Source of the DNA: JBOFFC01 sp051648405
Lineage (GTDB): Bacteria; Planctomycetota; Planctomycetia; Pirellulales; Lacipirellulaceae
Direction: 5' to 3'
DNA length: 44,074 nucleotides
Assembly (NCBI GenBank): GCA_051648405.1
Contig: JBOFFC010000026.1
Coordinates: 1 to 44,074, forward strand
Below, one piece after another: positions 25,563-38,200 of this stretch (position 1 is the first letter of the stretch; each line of letters opens with the position of its first letter). The translations under genes were made by a program, and so were the position numbers. The notes under the pieces were generated by a model. It was not told where the DNA came from, did no database searches, and saw only the letters and a list, made by a program, of their open reading frames with translations.

Positions 25563-26264
25563 TCACGAGGTTTCGTCGCCCCGCGCCCAGCGGGTCATGT
25601 TGTCGGAGAGGGCCAGCGCGTCGTCGAACTCCAGCGGCGCGCTGCTGCCGATCAGGTAGACCCCGCCGGAAAACAGTCGCACGTCTTCGATCCGTCCCGC
25701 CAGTCGCGCCGCCAGACGCTCCGGCGTCACGCCGAACGCTCGCCAGCACAGCGTCTCGTCGTAGAACGAAACCGGGGCAACTCGGTACACCCCGTGTCGC
25801 TCGTCGGGAATCTCGATCCGTGTTTCCGCTGGCTCGTCTTGCGAGCCGCGCTTGAAGTCTCTCAGGCCGATCTCTTCGTCGATGACTTCCGCTCGGTAGG
25901 CTCCGAAGCCTTCGATGTAGACCGGCAGCGCCTCGCGAACCAGAGCGCCGTATTCAACCCGCTTGGGGTTGAACGTCATCAGCAGGTAGTCGTCACGAGC
26001 GTGAATGTCTTCACTGAGCCACGCTGCGCGGTACAGGTAGAATATTGACGCGCGAACCCCTTTGCCTATCAGCCTCCCGAAATCCACGCTGTCCCGTTCG
26101 CTACGCATCCGCGGGCAGAGGGGAAGCTCTTTCCTTTCGAGCCCCCACGGCCCGGGAAGCTGCGCAAGCCGCGCGAAGAACCGCTCGTGCAGGTCCTCGA
26201 ACGGGTCGCCAGGCTGCGCCCGTGACTTTACGAACACGTCGTACCTCAATCGGGCGCCGCTCAT
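25563..26264 (-). CDS. Probable immunity protein of the Rhs toxin
   Basis: A 233-residue soluble protein without signal peptide or membrane helix. Its ATG overlaps the toxin gene's stop as ATGA, so the two are translationally coupled; that position directly downstream of a polymorphic toxin tip is where immunity genes sit. Recognisable stretches are FYLYRAAWLSEDIHARDDYL, VREALPVYIEGFGAYRAEVI, GVYRVAPVSFYDETLCWRAF and GVTPERLAARLAGRIEDVRL. The acidic, mixed alpha/beta composition fits a binding protein that blocks a nuclease. I cannot assign it to a named Imm family; it does not look like Imm52, which I associate with this kind of toxin. The immunity role is inferred from position. Confidence 0.72.
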   Translation of the reverse strand: MSGARLRYDVFVKSRAQPGDPFEDLHERFFARLAQLPGPWGLERKELPLCPRMRSERDSVDFGRLIGKGVRASIFYLYRAAWLSEDIHARDDYLLMTFNPKRVEYGALVREALPVYIEGFGAYRAEVIDEEIGLRDFKRGSQDEPAETRIEIPDERHGVYRVAPVSFYDETLCWRAFGVTPERLAARLAGRIEDVRLFSGGVYLIGSSAPLEFDDALALSDNMTRWARGDETS

Positions 26265-29200
26265 GGGACCACTCGCACGCTGAACAGGTTGCGATCGACC
26301 CTCGCGGCGCGGAGTGCCCGGTTCGCCGCTGTTTCCGCGGCCGTGTTGGGGACCTCGATCCGCAGCGAGTACCCGAGGTTTTGCTTCATGGCTTCTTCTT
26401 GTCGCTGCAGGGCGCGGATCTGGCCGCTTTTCGTTGTCACGTTGAGCTTCCGGTCGATCAGCTCGCGTTGGTTCGTGGGATCGGCACCGTCGAAGCGGAC
26501 GTACCCCTTCCCACGAGGGTTAGTGTTGTTGTATAGCAGCGCGGGGACGACCCGCCGCTGCGTCGCGACGTCGCTCGCCGCGCCGATCAAGCCGTCCTCG
26601 TAGGCCTGCGATTGCGTCACCCGCGCCCGTCGCACGGGGTCGCTGAAAGCGCTCGGATCGACGCGGCTCTCGAACGCCTCGACGAGCCGGTCCGAAGGGT
26701 CCCCCGCACGCCGCGTAATCCGCAGCCCGCCGGGTCCCCCCAACCCCGAGCCAAGGTACACCCCCGAGGGGTCGAGCGACACCTCGAAGTTGCGGTGGAA
26801 GGCCCGGGCCCCGCCGACCAGCCCGCGCGCGACCCCCTCCCCCACGACGCTGCCTACGGTGTTGACGAGCAGCGACTCGCGCAGGCCGCGGCCGCTCACC
26901 CCCACGTCGTAGGCCGTGTCGCCGCCGATCTCGATCCCTTGGCGGGCGGCGTAAGCCGCCACGCGGCCGGCGAGCTTGGCCTTGCCACCGATCCCCCCCG
27001 TCGCGACGTTGATCCCAAAATTCTTGCCGAACGTCCCCAGCGCCGAGAAGCTCTCGACGTCCTCCTGCGAACCAAAGCGCCGCGTCACCGCGTACTCGAC
27101 CCCCGTCTCTCCCGCCGAGAACGCCCCCTGCCAGCCCAGGTACACCCCCGCCGCGTAAAGCGCAGGGATCGCGATCGGGACCCGCCCATCCGGATCGACG
27201 AAGTTAACCGGGTCCCCCCCCGCGTAGTGGTAGAGGTTCGTCGAGCCGCCGGCTTCGCCCAGCGGGTCTTCGCTGAGGAACCGCTGCGTGCCCGGGTCGT
27301 ACCAGCGGGCACGGGCGTCGTAGAGCGCCAGGTCGTCGTCCCACTGGTGGCCCGCGAAGGTGACCGGCGCGGCGAGCAGCGCCGCGTCGGCCGTGTCCCC
27401 CAAGAGGCCCGTCGACTTGGCGAAGAAGTCCTCGGCGCTGCCGAACGCGTCCAGCGAGCGGTGCAAGACCTTCCAAGTCGAGCCCTCGAGCCGCCCCACG
27501 CTCCGCACGGTCCCCACCTCGTCGGCGAACCGCCACACCGTCTTCCAGCCGGTCGTCGTCCACTCGTCGGTCGCCAGCGTCTCGTTCACCAGCGGCCCCG
27601 CGAAGTACGAACGCTTGACCACCGGCGAAGTCGCGAGCGCGTCGATCTCGAGCGCCAGGTCACCCCCGTCCCACGCAAAGGCCGTGTGCTCGATCACGAC
27701 CCCTGTCGTGTTCGTCTCGCGCCGCGCAACCTTCCGACCCAGCACGTCGTAGTGGAACTCGACCAGCGCCGCCCCGCTCACCTGCGAAGCCTCGCGCAGC
27801 AGACCGCGGTGGTCCCAGGCGTACGTCGTGTTCGCCAGTTGGTCCCCCGCGTGGTCGATCCGCACCAGCCCCCCTTCCGCGTCGTAAGAACGCCCCCCGC
27901 CACGGATCGAGAGCAGCCGGTTCTGCTCCTTGTACACGGGCGAACCCGGCAGGGCCTGCGCGTTCCCCCGTGTGTCGAGCACGTACGATGCCTCGTTCGC
28001 CGGCGCCGTCGGGTCATCGGTGTCCCCGCTCACCCGCTCCAGCCCCGAACGGAACTCGTACGCGCTCGCCGTCTCGTGTAGCCGGACCCCCGTCCCGTCG
28101 CTGTAGTCCGAACGGACCCCCTTTGCCCGGCCCATCTCGTCGCGCCCGTACTCGTGCAGCGCGAACGTCCTCCGCGTCGCCTCGTTCCCCCCGTCCGAGT
28201 GCGCCAACCTCTCCAGCGATCCGTCGGCGCCGTAAACGTACGAGCTCCGGCCGATCGCCACCCCCGTCGTCCCCCCCGAAGCAAACCGCTCTAGCGTGTC
28301 TCGACGACCGTCGGCGTCCAGCGTGAGCCTCACCGACTTCGCGCCCGGGAGGCTCAAGCCCCCCTTCCACTTGGCTGCGTTCGACATCGTCTGCGACAGG
28401 CCGGCCACCCGCCCGCGGGTGTCGATCGCCTGGGTGTTCGTCGCGACGATCACCGGCGTCACCTCAGGCGTTCCTGTCGTTCTCCGGAGCGACCACGTCG
28501 TCGTGTCGCGCAGCCCGTTGCCATACCGCAACGTGTTGTCCACCAAGAACTCCGGCGCCGTCACGCCGTTGAACGTGTGGCGCGACTTCTCCGTCTTCAC
28601 CCTACCAAACTCGTCGTAGGTGTACTCGACGCGCGACGTGTCGCCATTCTTGTCCCCCGCCGTCCACGAGTCCGACGCCTCGTTCAGCGTGCCGTCGGAG
28701 TTGTACCGGTACGTCGCCGTGTAGCCCGGCGCCGTCACCGTCACCTGCCGGCCGTCGGGCGTGCGCGTCGTGGTGACCGTCACGCCGTTGCGGTCGACGG
28801 AAGTTGTCACCAGGCCGTTGTAGGAACCGCTCCGCGTGACGGCCGTCGCCTTCGCCAAGCCGCCCACGTTCGCAGTGGTCGTCTCCCCCGTCACGCGCGA
28901 GAGCGCGTCGTACACCCAAGTCTTGACGTCCCCCTCCTGCGCCTGCCGCACACGGTTCCCCGCCGAGTCGTACGCGTAGTAGACGGTCGCCCGGTGCGGG
29001 CCATCGACGCTCGTCACCAGGCCCGTGCCGCTCGCCGTCGTGTCGTAGGCGTAGGTGGTGGCGTCGCCATCGGCGTCGATGTCACGGGCGAGTCTGCCCG
29101 CGTTGTCGAACGCCCGCTCGGCGCGGACGTCGTACGACACGGTGGCCGCCGTCGGCGAGTCCCAGAATCTTCTCGTAGCAAAAGCGCCCGACAGCGTGGC

Positions 29201-32200
29201 GTCGGTCTCCCCCAAGGCGTCCGACCGACGGACCCCTTCAAGGAGGACATCCCCGCGGATGTTCTCGACGCGGCGCGACACGCGCGTCTCGTCAAAGGCG
29301 CGACTGCCGGACCCGATCTCCGACTCGCCGCGCGGGCTCGTCTGGCGGGTGGTGACGGCGGTCAGTCCGGTCGCCGCGTCGTAGGCCCGCGAGACGAGCG
29401 CAGTCGCATCGCTGTCGAGCTCGTTCGCCGTTCCTTCGCGGGTCGCCACCAGGTTCCCCAAGGCGTCGTACGCCTGCTTCACCACCCGCCCGCTCGGCTC
29501 GGTCGTGATCACGTCCCACACGCTGCCCACCGGGTACTGTGTCGTCGTGACGAGCGCGGCGCCCGACGCGGGCGTCGCCCCGTGGTCGGTGACCGTCGTT
29601 ACGCGGTTCAGCGCGTCGTACGCGTACACGACGACGCGCGCCGTGGCCGCGTCGGGCGGCGTGTCGTCGGGCGTTCCGGCCGGCGCGAAGTCCGTTCGCG
29701 TCAGGTTGCTCGCCAGGTCGAACGTGTTCGTCGTCTGGCCGCCGGCCGCGTTCTCCTCACCAACGACCCGCCCGGCCGCATCGACGTACTGCTTGGTGAC
29801 GAACCCTTCGCGGGACGTCGACTTCACCTCACGCAGCTTGCCTCCGAGCGGCCCCGTGGTCGGCGTCCCAGCGGGCTGAACGGGGCCGAACAGCGTCTCG
29901 AACGCGTAGTCGATCGCCGCGGTCCGCTCGACGGCGTCGGTCTCGGCCGTGTCCTTCACACGCCGCAAGCGGCCCGACTCGTCGTACTGATAGTCCGTGA
30001 CGATCTTCGTCGGCGCCGACGCGCCGGGGGTCTTCCGCTGTTCGGTCTGCGTGACGACGTTGCCGGCCGCGTCGTGCGTGTACGCAAGCTCGGCGCCGAG
30101 GCTCGTCAGGACCCTCGTCCCGGTCATCCGTCCCAGGGCGTCGAACACGTAGGCCCGCGCCGCTTCGTCGGCCCGCTTCTCGTACGCCACGTTCCCCGCC
30201 GCGTCGTACGCCAGCAGGCTCACCACGTCCGTCTTGGCAGCCGAACCCACAAACCCCGCCAGGTTCACCTTCTCGGTCACCACCGTCGGCGCGTCGTGCC
30301 GCGCGTCGAAGTACGCGTAGTCGACCTGCGCCCCGGTCAGGTTGTCGGCCTCCGAGACCACGCGTCCCGCGCGGTCGGTCCTCCGCACCGTGACGGCGTT
30401 CACCTTGGTGAACGACACGGCGCCCACCGCGTTGGTCGCCGTGTTGATCGTCGTGTCACCCGCAACGCCACCGCCGGCGGGCGCCCCCACAGCGACCACC
30501 GTGGTCGTCTCGGTGAGGCCGGTCGTTGCGAGGACGTAGGTCTTGGAGACCTTCGTGCCGGTCGGCGCGGTCAGCCCGTCGGGCAAGATCGTTTCGCGGA
30601 GTCGCCCGTCGGTGTAGTAGGAGTAGGCCGTCGTCCTCGCTTCGGGGTCGCCCTGCGCCTCGACGACGGACGTGAGCGCCCCGCGGAGGTTGTAGTTGTA
30701 CGCCGTCTCGTTGTCTCTGCCGTCGGTCGTCAAGCGGACGAGCCCGTCGGCTCGATGGCGGTAGTCGATCTCGGAGAGCACCGCACCAACGCCGTTCTGT
30801 ACAACTTCCCGCTTCAGCAGCCCCGAGGCGTCGTAGTCGTAGTTGACGACCGACAGCTTCTGTTGAGCGGCCGCGGCGTCCCCGGCGTAGGTCGTTATCG
30901 TGTCAACGAACCCGAACGCGTCGTAAACGTAGTCGGTGCGCGTCGTCTCAGCAGTGCCGGAAACGCCTTGGACGCCGTCGTCGACGGTCTTCGCCGACTC
31001 AACGCGCCCGCGGCTGTCGTAGACGTACTCGGTTCGCAGCCCGAGCGCGCTGGTGTAGCTCAGCGGCAGGAGGCGGACGCCGGTCGCGGTCGCCAAGTCG
31101 TCGTACTCCCACTCCTCGACCGACAGGGGCGCCCCCTCCCCGATCGACCGCGTGACCTTCTTCAGGCGCCGAGTGTCGTTGTCGCGCTCGTACCGCGTTG
31201 TCAGGCCCCCCGGCGTGACCGACTTCACGAGGGTCCCCATCGCCCTCCAGTCGTCGGTCTCGTACTCGTACTGGGTCACCCCCGCGGGCGAGACGACGCG
31301 CGTCACGTTGCCGCGGAAGTCGTCCTCGTCGTACTTCGGCTCGGCGTCGCTCCCGTTGTCCCCCGTCTGGCCGACGTAGCTGACTTGGGTCTGGTAGTCG
31401 TGAGTGAAGTACGACACGCGCCCCAGCGGGTCGGTGTGCGACGTCGCCGCTCCGAGGTGGTCGCGGGTCCACCGCTCGTCCCGCAGCAGGGTGGCGCCGA
31501 GCTTCTCCTCCAGCAGCACGAGGCCCCCCTCGGCGTCGAACACGTACTCCGTCCGCAGGGACCCACCGGCCACCACGTCGGTCGCCCGCGACACGATCGC
31601 CCTGCGATCGACCAGCGCGGGCTTTCCTTGCGTGGCCGGGGTGGTGACCACTCGGAACGCCGCGGGAGTGAAGTCGCTCGCGACGACCGTGGCGCCCGAC
31701 GGGGCGGTAACGCTGGCGCTCCCCTCAACGACCCGCCTGATCATGCCGCCAAGCGGCGACGATGCCGTCGGCGGCACGGTCGCCGCGCTGTACTCAAAGG
31801 ACGTGACGCGCCGTGTATCACCCGTTCCCCAGGTGTCGCGGATCATCCGACTCGACGTGTCGTACTCGAAACCGCGCACTCGATCCGGAACAGAAGTCGA
31901 TGGCGAGTCCGCCGGAGGCAGCTCAGGAGACTCAACCGCCACGAGTCGTACTCTGACCGTTTGGTCAGTCGCACTCGGCACTGGGGTGAACGTGCTGCGC
32001 TGCAACGTCGCCAGACGTGAAGGGTTCGGCACAGTGGCGTCGTGGACTCGCAATGCTCGCGAGGCGTTGCCCGTGGCGCTCGACCAAGCACCTATCTCCA
32101 CCCAAGCGACGGCGTTGTTGCTCTCAGGATTCCTGCTCCGGCCGCCGGCGTAGTACTCGATCTTCTCCAGGGCCGGTGTCGCGATCACGACAGTGCTGCT

Positions 32201-35200
32201 TGGCGCCGTCCGCGGCGAATAGACGAACTCAATCACCCCCGGCGCCGCTGGCCGCTGGACCCGCTTGAGGAGCCACTGTGGTACATACCGCTCCACTTCG
32301 GACTGGGTAGCGTCAGCCAACGCGCGATTCACGTCCTGCTCGAACACATAGAGGTTGTCTTCACCGTCGGTGTACTCGATCCGATCGGGCAGACTCGACT
32401 CAGCCAGCCGGAAACGCAGCACGCCGTACTCGCGCGGGTCGCGGAGCCCCGTCGCCGTGTCGATCGGCACAAAGGTCGGGACAGACCCGGAGGGTACGAC
32501 GCGGAACGCTCGCGGCGACTCGCCAGGGAACCACAACACGGCGCGGTCGTCCGTGGTCAGGGCGGTTGGGGCCTTGCCGATGGTCAACTGCGGGGCCCCT
32601 TCGAGCGCCCACCCGTCGCCGAAGTCGGGGTCCTGGTTCCAGTAGACGGGCGGACTCGAGCCGAAGTCGGTGGAGCGGAGCTTCTTCTGCGCGACGACCG
32701 CCGTCTCGCCCGTCTGGACAAACGTGATCGTGTCGGTGTCGGTTACGATACGGTTCACCGTCGTCCGTGCTTCGACCACGAACTCCACTTCCCACTTGTA
32801 GACCCCCGTCACCGCGACCTCGGGGGACTCGAAGCGGAACACCCATTCGCGCTCGTTCAGCGCGATCCCCGTCCGCACAATCGTTACCTCGTCTGGATCA
32901 TCCTGAGGGAGGCTACGGTAGTGGTCCCGCCATTTGAGCTTCGCTGTGACCGACGTGATCGACTCACTCGTTCGGGTCGATGAGTTGTTTGGCAATACGA
33001 ACGACGGCGGCAGCGCAACACGCGCCTCGACGATCGCCCGCGGCGCAGCCGTGGCGGAGTCGTACACCAACCCCGGCAGGGCCTGCGACGACTCGCCCCC
33101 CGCCCCGTCGAGCGCCAGCGCGTGCCGCCGCAGCAGCGAGCCCGTCACGGGATCGACCAGAGCGTCACCGACTTCGACACGGCGATCGACCCCGCGCGGC
33201 GACTGTAAGTCGCGGGCTTCGGTGAGCCAGTTCGCGGGGTCCAGCAGCGACAGCGGGTCACCCGTTCCCAACACAACCGATGCCTGTTCGACCACATCGA
33301 CCCAGGCGGGGCGCTGCTTGCGGTACACCTGCACCGTGTCGATGTCGGGTTCCACGGTAAACTCAAACGTGGCCCGTTTGGCGCCGGCAGGAAGCTTAAC
33401 ACTGTCGCCAATCTCGACTTCATAGGAATAGCTGTTGACGAAGCTGCGTTTTGCAGACACGACCTCTGTAGAAAAACTTCCGTTCGCCGCTGAGCTAAAG
33501 TCATCTGCAGTCACGTCGTGGTGGATCGTGAGTACGCTCGACATCGGCGGCAAACTGCCCGGAGTATTCGGACCACTCGCCGGTGGCCCCTGAGCTCTAA
33601 CATCAAGGCGTCTCAACGCCGAGACGCCGTCCAAGTTGGACATCGAACTCGATCTGCGAACTAGATAGCCGATGCCCGTCCACAGCGTGGGGATGGTCGC
33701 GGAAGGGTCGCTCGAAGCTGGGTCCGTTGGAAGGCGATTGACGCCAGTCACACCGGCCCCGTGGACTTCACCGACGGTGGTCACGTTCGTGTCGTGGTTG
33801 ACGGGCGTCTGCAGGCTCGTAATCTTCTTGATGCTAACTGCGTCGCCGTCGGGATCGATGAGCAAGTTCGCGAGGTCGATCTCGTACGAGCGCTGCCGCA
33901 GGACCTCGAACGTCTCGTCCAGCACCAAGTGGTTCGCGCCGCCCCTGTCGAGCTGGGCGGTGTACTCCGAGCGGAACACCGGGAAGCTGTTCGTCACGCG
34001 GACGGTGAACGACCGCTCGCCGCCGACCGCTCGGCCGTCGACCTCGATCGAGTACTCGACCTTGTCGTCCTCGTACACAAAGGCGCCCCCGGGACCCAGT
34101 TGGGCTGGGGTCGTTCCCGTGCCGAGTCCGTTCGTCGGGTCGTAGCGGAAGGTCCCGTCTTTCCGGACGAACAAGTTGCCGCGCGTCGACTGCTTGACGA
34201 GAAGCTCCTCGCTCGACCCCCACGCGATGTTTGTTGGTTCCCCTCCGTTCGAACCAACGCGTTGCACCTCGCCGTCGGGGCGGTACACCAGGTGGAAGCT
34301 GGCCCCTTTGATCGCCACAGTGTAGTTAGCGGTTGCGCTGGGGATGGCCTCGGCGAGGGGGTTGAACCGCAGCTCGCGGGCGTGCGAGACGCTGAAGTCG
34401 GTCGGTGGGGCGGTCGGAACGGCGACCTCTCCTCCGGTCCCCGGGGGAGTGACCGTCGGAACTCCCGACGGCGACGCGACCACGGCGATCTCAACGGTCG
34501 TGGAGGCCGAGCTCACGCCGTCACGCACCGTCACCGTCACTGTCGGGGGGACGCTCACCGCGCGCAGCTTGCGACTGTTCTCGACGTAGACGCGACCCGT
34601 GCTCCCGTCGATTCCGAATGCCCCGTCCCCCCCAGTGAGCGTGAACGTCAGGCCGCTCCCCTCGGGGTCGCGCGGGGTGACGTAGCCCACGGTTTCGCCG
34701 TTGATCGCCGACTCGGAGACCGAGAACGCGTACGAGCCGGGGAACGTCGGCGGTTCGTTGACGTCGCTGAGCACGACGGCGAGCGTCACGGGAGTGGTCG
34801 TCGAAGCAGACCCGTCCACCGGGACCCCTTCGACCCGCAGCGCGAACCGCTTGACCCCCTCGTAGTCGAGTTTGCTCTGGTCGGCGACCGTGATTTGCCC
34901 GGACCTGGAGTCGATCGCGAACGCTCCCGAGGCGTTCCCGGAAACGATCCGGTAGTCCAGGCGACGGACAGGGGGATTCGCCCGGACGGTCGCGACGAGG
35001 GTTCCTGCTGCGGCGTTCTCGGAGACGCCCTGCGGGGATAGATCGGCGACGAGGGTGATCGGTCCTGTGTAAGTTTCCGCGACGCTCTCCACGGCGCCGA
35101 TGTCGATGTTGTCGCGAACAGGTACAACCGGCGCTGGCGTTGGTTGCTGCGTTACGACTGGTGGAATCTGACCTCTCTGGTCAAGTAACAACGACCAAAA

Positions 35201-38200
35201 CAGGTGGTCGTGGGGGATCCGGTTGAGGGCCGGGTTGGGGTCTGGGACAACAGCGCTCGTTGTGAGCGCATGGTAGCGAGGATTCCAACCAACTTGGGAA
35301 GCTGGTTGATCGACGACCACGTCCGTGGCCGTTGAAGTCGTCTGGTTGTTGTTGCCAGTGGGCAACCCAGGGGCGGAACCACCTACCAGGTTGTAGGAGC
35401 TCGCACCGGCGAAGGTCGTGCCGCTGCCGACGTTCGCGTTGCCGGGTCCGTTGTTCTCAACGACCAGGACGCCGTGCGCGACGACTCCAGCGCCGACAGC
35501 GTTCAGCGCGGCGCCGACGTCGGAGTTCGAGCCTGTCGCCGTGTTTAGCGCGATCGTGCTTCGCGTAATCGTCAGTCGCGGCGAGGGCGACGCCACCGTT
35601 GCGGCCTCGACAAACACCCCAGCGCCAGACGCCGCCTTGTTCGTGGAGATCGTCGAGCGGATGACATCCACGATGGCGGTCGGGGACTGCCACACGCCGC
35701 CTCCCTTTTGAGCGACGGGGATCGCCGGAGCTGGACCAACAGCGGCGATGCCCAGCCCGTTCATGTACAGCGTGCTGCCGTCGATCAGGACGCTCCCCGA
35801 GAGCACCGCCAGCCCGGCGCCCCGCGGCGCGTTGCTGCCCTCGATCTGGCTGTCGAAGACCTGCGCCGACGTCCCCGCGAACGCGACGCCGCCACCGTGG
35901 GCCGAGGCCGTGCTCGTCGCGACGACGACGTTTTGCAGCCGCAGCTTGCCAACGGCGTAGATCGCGCCGCCGCGGCCGGCGCCCGTATCGCCGGTCACAC
36001 TGCCGCTCTCAATCCTCGACCGCTCGATCGTCAGGGCCCCCAACGACTCGACGACGCCGCCGTTGCCGGTGACCGTGCCGGTCGTGCCGGTCCCTCGGAG
36101 ATCGACGTCGCGAACGGTCAAGCTCGCCCCTTGATCGACGCGGAGCACACGCTGGTTTTCCGCCGCCGTGATTCGGGTTCGCGTCTGCGTGTCGTGATCG
36201 ACGAGGACCACGTCGGACAGCACCTCTAGTTCTCCTAGCCCCAGCACATACTCGACTCCTGTCAGTCGGATCTCGTCGACCTGCGGGTCGGTAGAAGCAA
36301 ACAGCAGCGCCTCGCGTAAGCTCAGGCTGAGATTTGAGAGGTTCACCTCGTCGACCGTGGTATCGACCAACAGCGACAACGGCTTCTCTTCGCGCCGGAA
36401 TACGACTGGCGCCACGGGGCGGTCTGGCTTCCCTTCGACGTCCTCGATGGTCGTCCCGGGCGTCAACTCGAGCGTGACGCCGTGGTCGTCCGCCGGGTCG
36501 CTGCCGGAGCCGATCGTCTGCCGCCCGGTTCGCCCGAGGAGAAACCTCATCGGCGCGTCTCCCTCATCAGAATCGACGAGGACCTCGTCGTTCCCCCCCG
36601 CGTCGTCGATCGTGATCGCCGCGCCCACAACGCCGTTCGCGAGGACGTAGCGGTCGTCCCCGGCGCCACCCGCAACACGGACCGCTGTCGCGGGGCTGTC
36701 GAAGCGCGACAGGTCGAACGTCTCGGCGCCCTCCCCCCCGACGACGTGGAGCGTCGTCACCCCGGTCAGGTCGAAGTCGGTCGGGACCCCGTCGACCGCC
36801 AAGAAATCCTCGCCGCCGTACCTCAGCGTCGCGATCGCCACCGCGTTCACACCCGACGGGAGCCTTACGGTCGCCTCGGGGGTGTTGACGGCGCGTTCGA
36901 TCAGAACGGTCGCCGCGGGCGAGTCGCCGGCGTAGCGCTGCATCAGCACGTTACCGCCCGTTTCGCGGGCGACGAGGGTGAAGCGGCCGTCGGGTGTGCC
37001 GCGCCACTCGAGCTGCGCCCACGCGGTCGGGCTGGCCGCCAGCACTTGGTTCGAGCGTTCCTTCTTGTTCGCGTAAGTCCAATCGGTCCACTCGGTGGTG
37101 ACCACCCTCCGCTGGACAACGTTGGCTGACGACTCGGTCCACACGAAGGCGATGGCGAGCTCGCTCGAAGAGCCGGTCGCCGTGACGCCGTCGATCCGTC
37201 GGCCATTTCCTCCCGTCGACGTGTAGGGGGCCGTCACTGCATGCACGCGCCATTTGTCGTTGGCCTCGCTTTGAGCCCGCACGACCTGTGTCTCGTCTCC
37301 AACGGAGCGCCGCCAGACCGCAGCCCAAGCTCCGGTATCGGGGACGACGATTGACACGTCGGCAACGGCGCCCGGTACCTCGCCCGTCACGGGATCACGC
37401 GTCACGAGTGTCGTCGCCAGAGTCACCGAGTCGAGCTTGTAGAACGCCGGGGCGCCCGACGCGGGCGTGACGGCGGCCACGAGATGGTCCCCCGACGGCG
37501 ACGCCGCGACGGTGACGTCGCCGCTCGTTGGTAGGACGACCGGGACGGCCAGCTTCGGCGCCCAGACCTTGTCGAACAACGTGACAGACTGCGTCGCCGC
37601 GCCACGTCCGAATCCCACGAGCAGGTCGCCGCTCGCTAGAGCGGAAACAGATAGGCTTGTGACTGCGATGGTGCTTGTCGGGACACTCAGCGTGACCGCT
37701 GTGTCGGGGGTCACGGTCTTGAACGGGCCTCCCGGCGTGGGGCGCGAGACGCTGAACCGCTGCGCCTTGAGGCTCGCCCCTTCGCTCCACACAACGACGA
37801 AGGCGCCGTCTTGCCAAGCGGCGACGCGGACGTTCGTCGCGCCGGGCGCGGCCGCGACGGCCACGTCGATGCCGAGCTTCACGCCGGCGGCGTCGTAGCG
37901 ACGGACTACGATCCCGGTGTTCGTCGTCGTCGCGTGAATGCTCGTCCCGACGACGTCGACCGCGACCGTCGTCGCCGACGCCCCTCCCGTGATCGAAACC
38001 GCGTTCCCCAGTTGCCGCGAGACACTGACCCCGATCTGGTCCTTGCGGCCTTCCGTGCTCGTCTCCACGACGCTGAGGGACGACTCGACGAGCGTCGTCT
38101 TAACACGCGTGCCGGCCCACTCCGCCCCGACCGACTGGTCCCACACGCGGTACTCGATCTTCCCCACGGGACGCGTGGCGGAAGCGTCCGCCGGCCGGAC

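Noticed and set aside
25563..26264. Assignment of the putative immunity protein to Imm52
   Set aside because: The residues I expect for that family are not visible; the role is inferred from position only.
28577..32020. 1147-codon + strand ORF antisense to the Rhs shell
   Set aside because: Arg/Val/Gly-rich translation without domains; the - strand frame has clear YD repeats throughout. The same applies to the long + ORFs at 8642-10894, 13759-15687 and 15831-17210.
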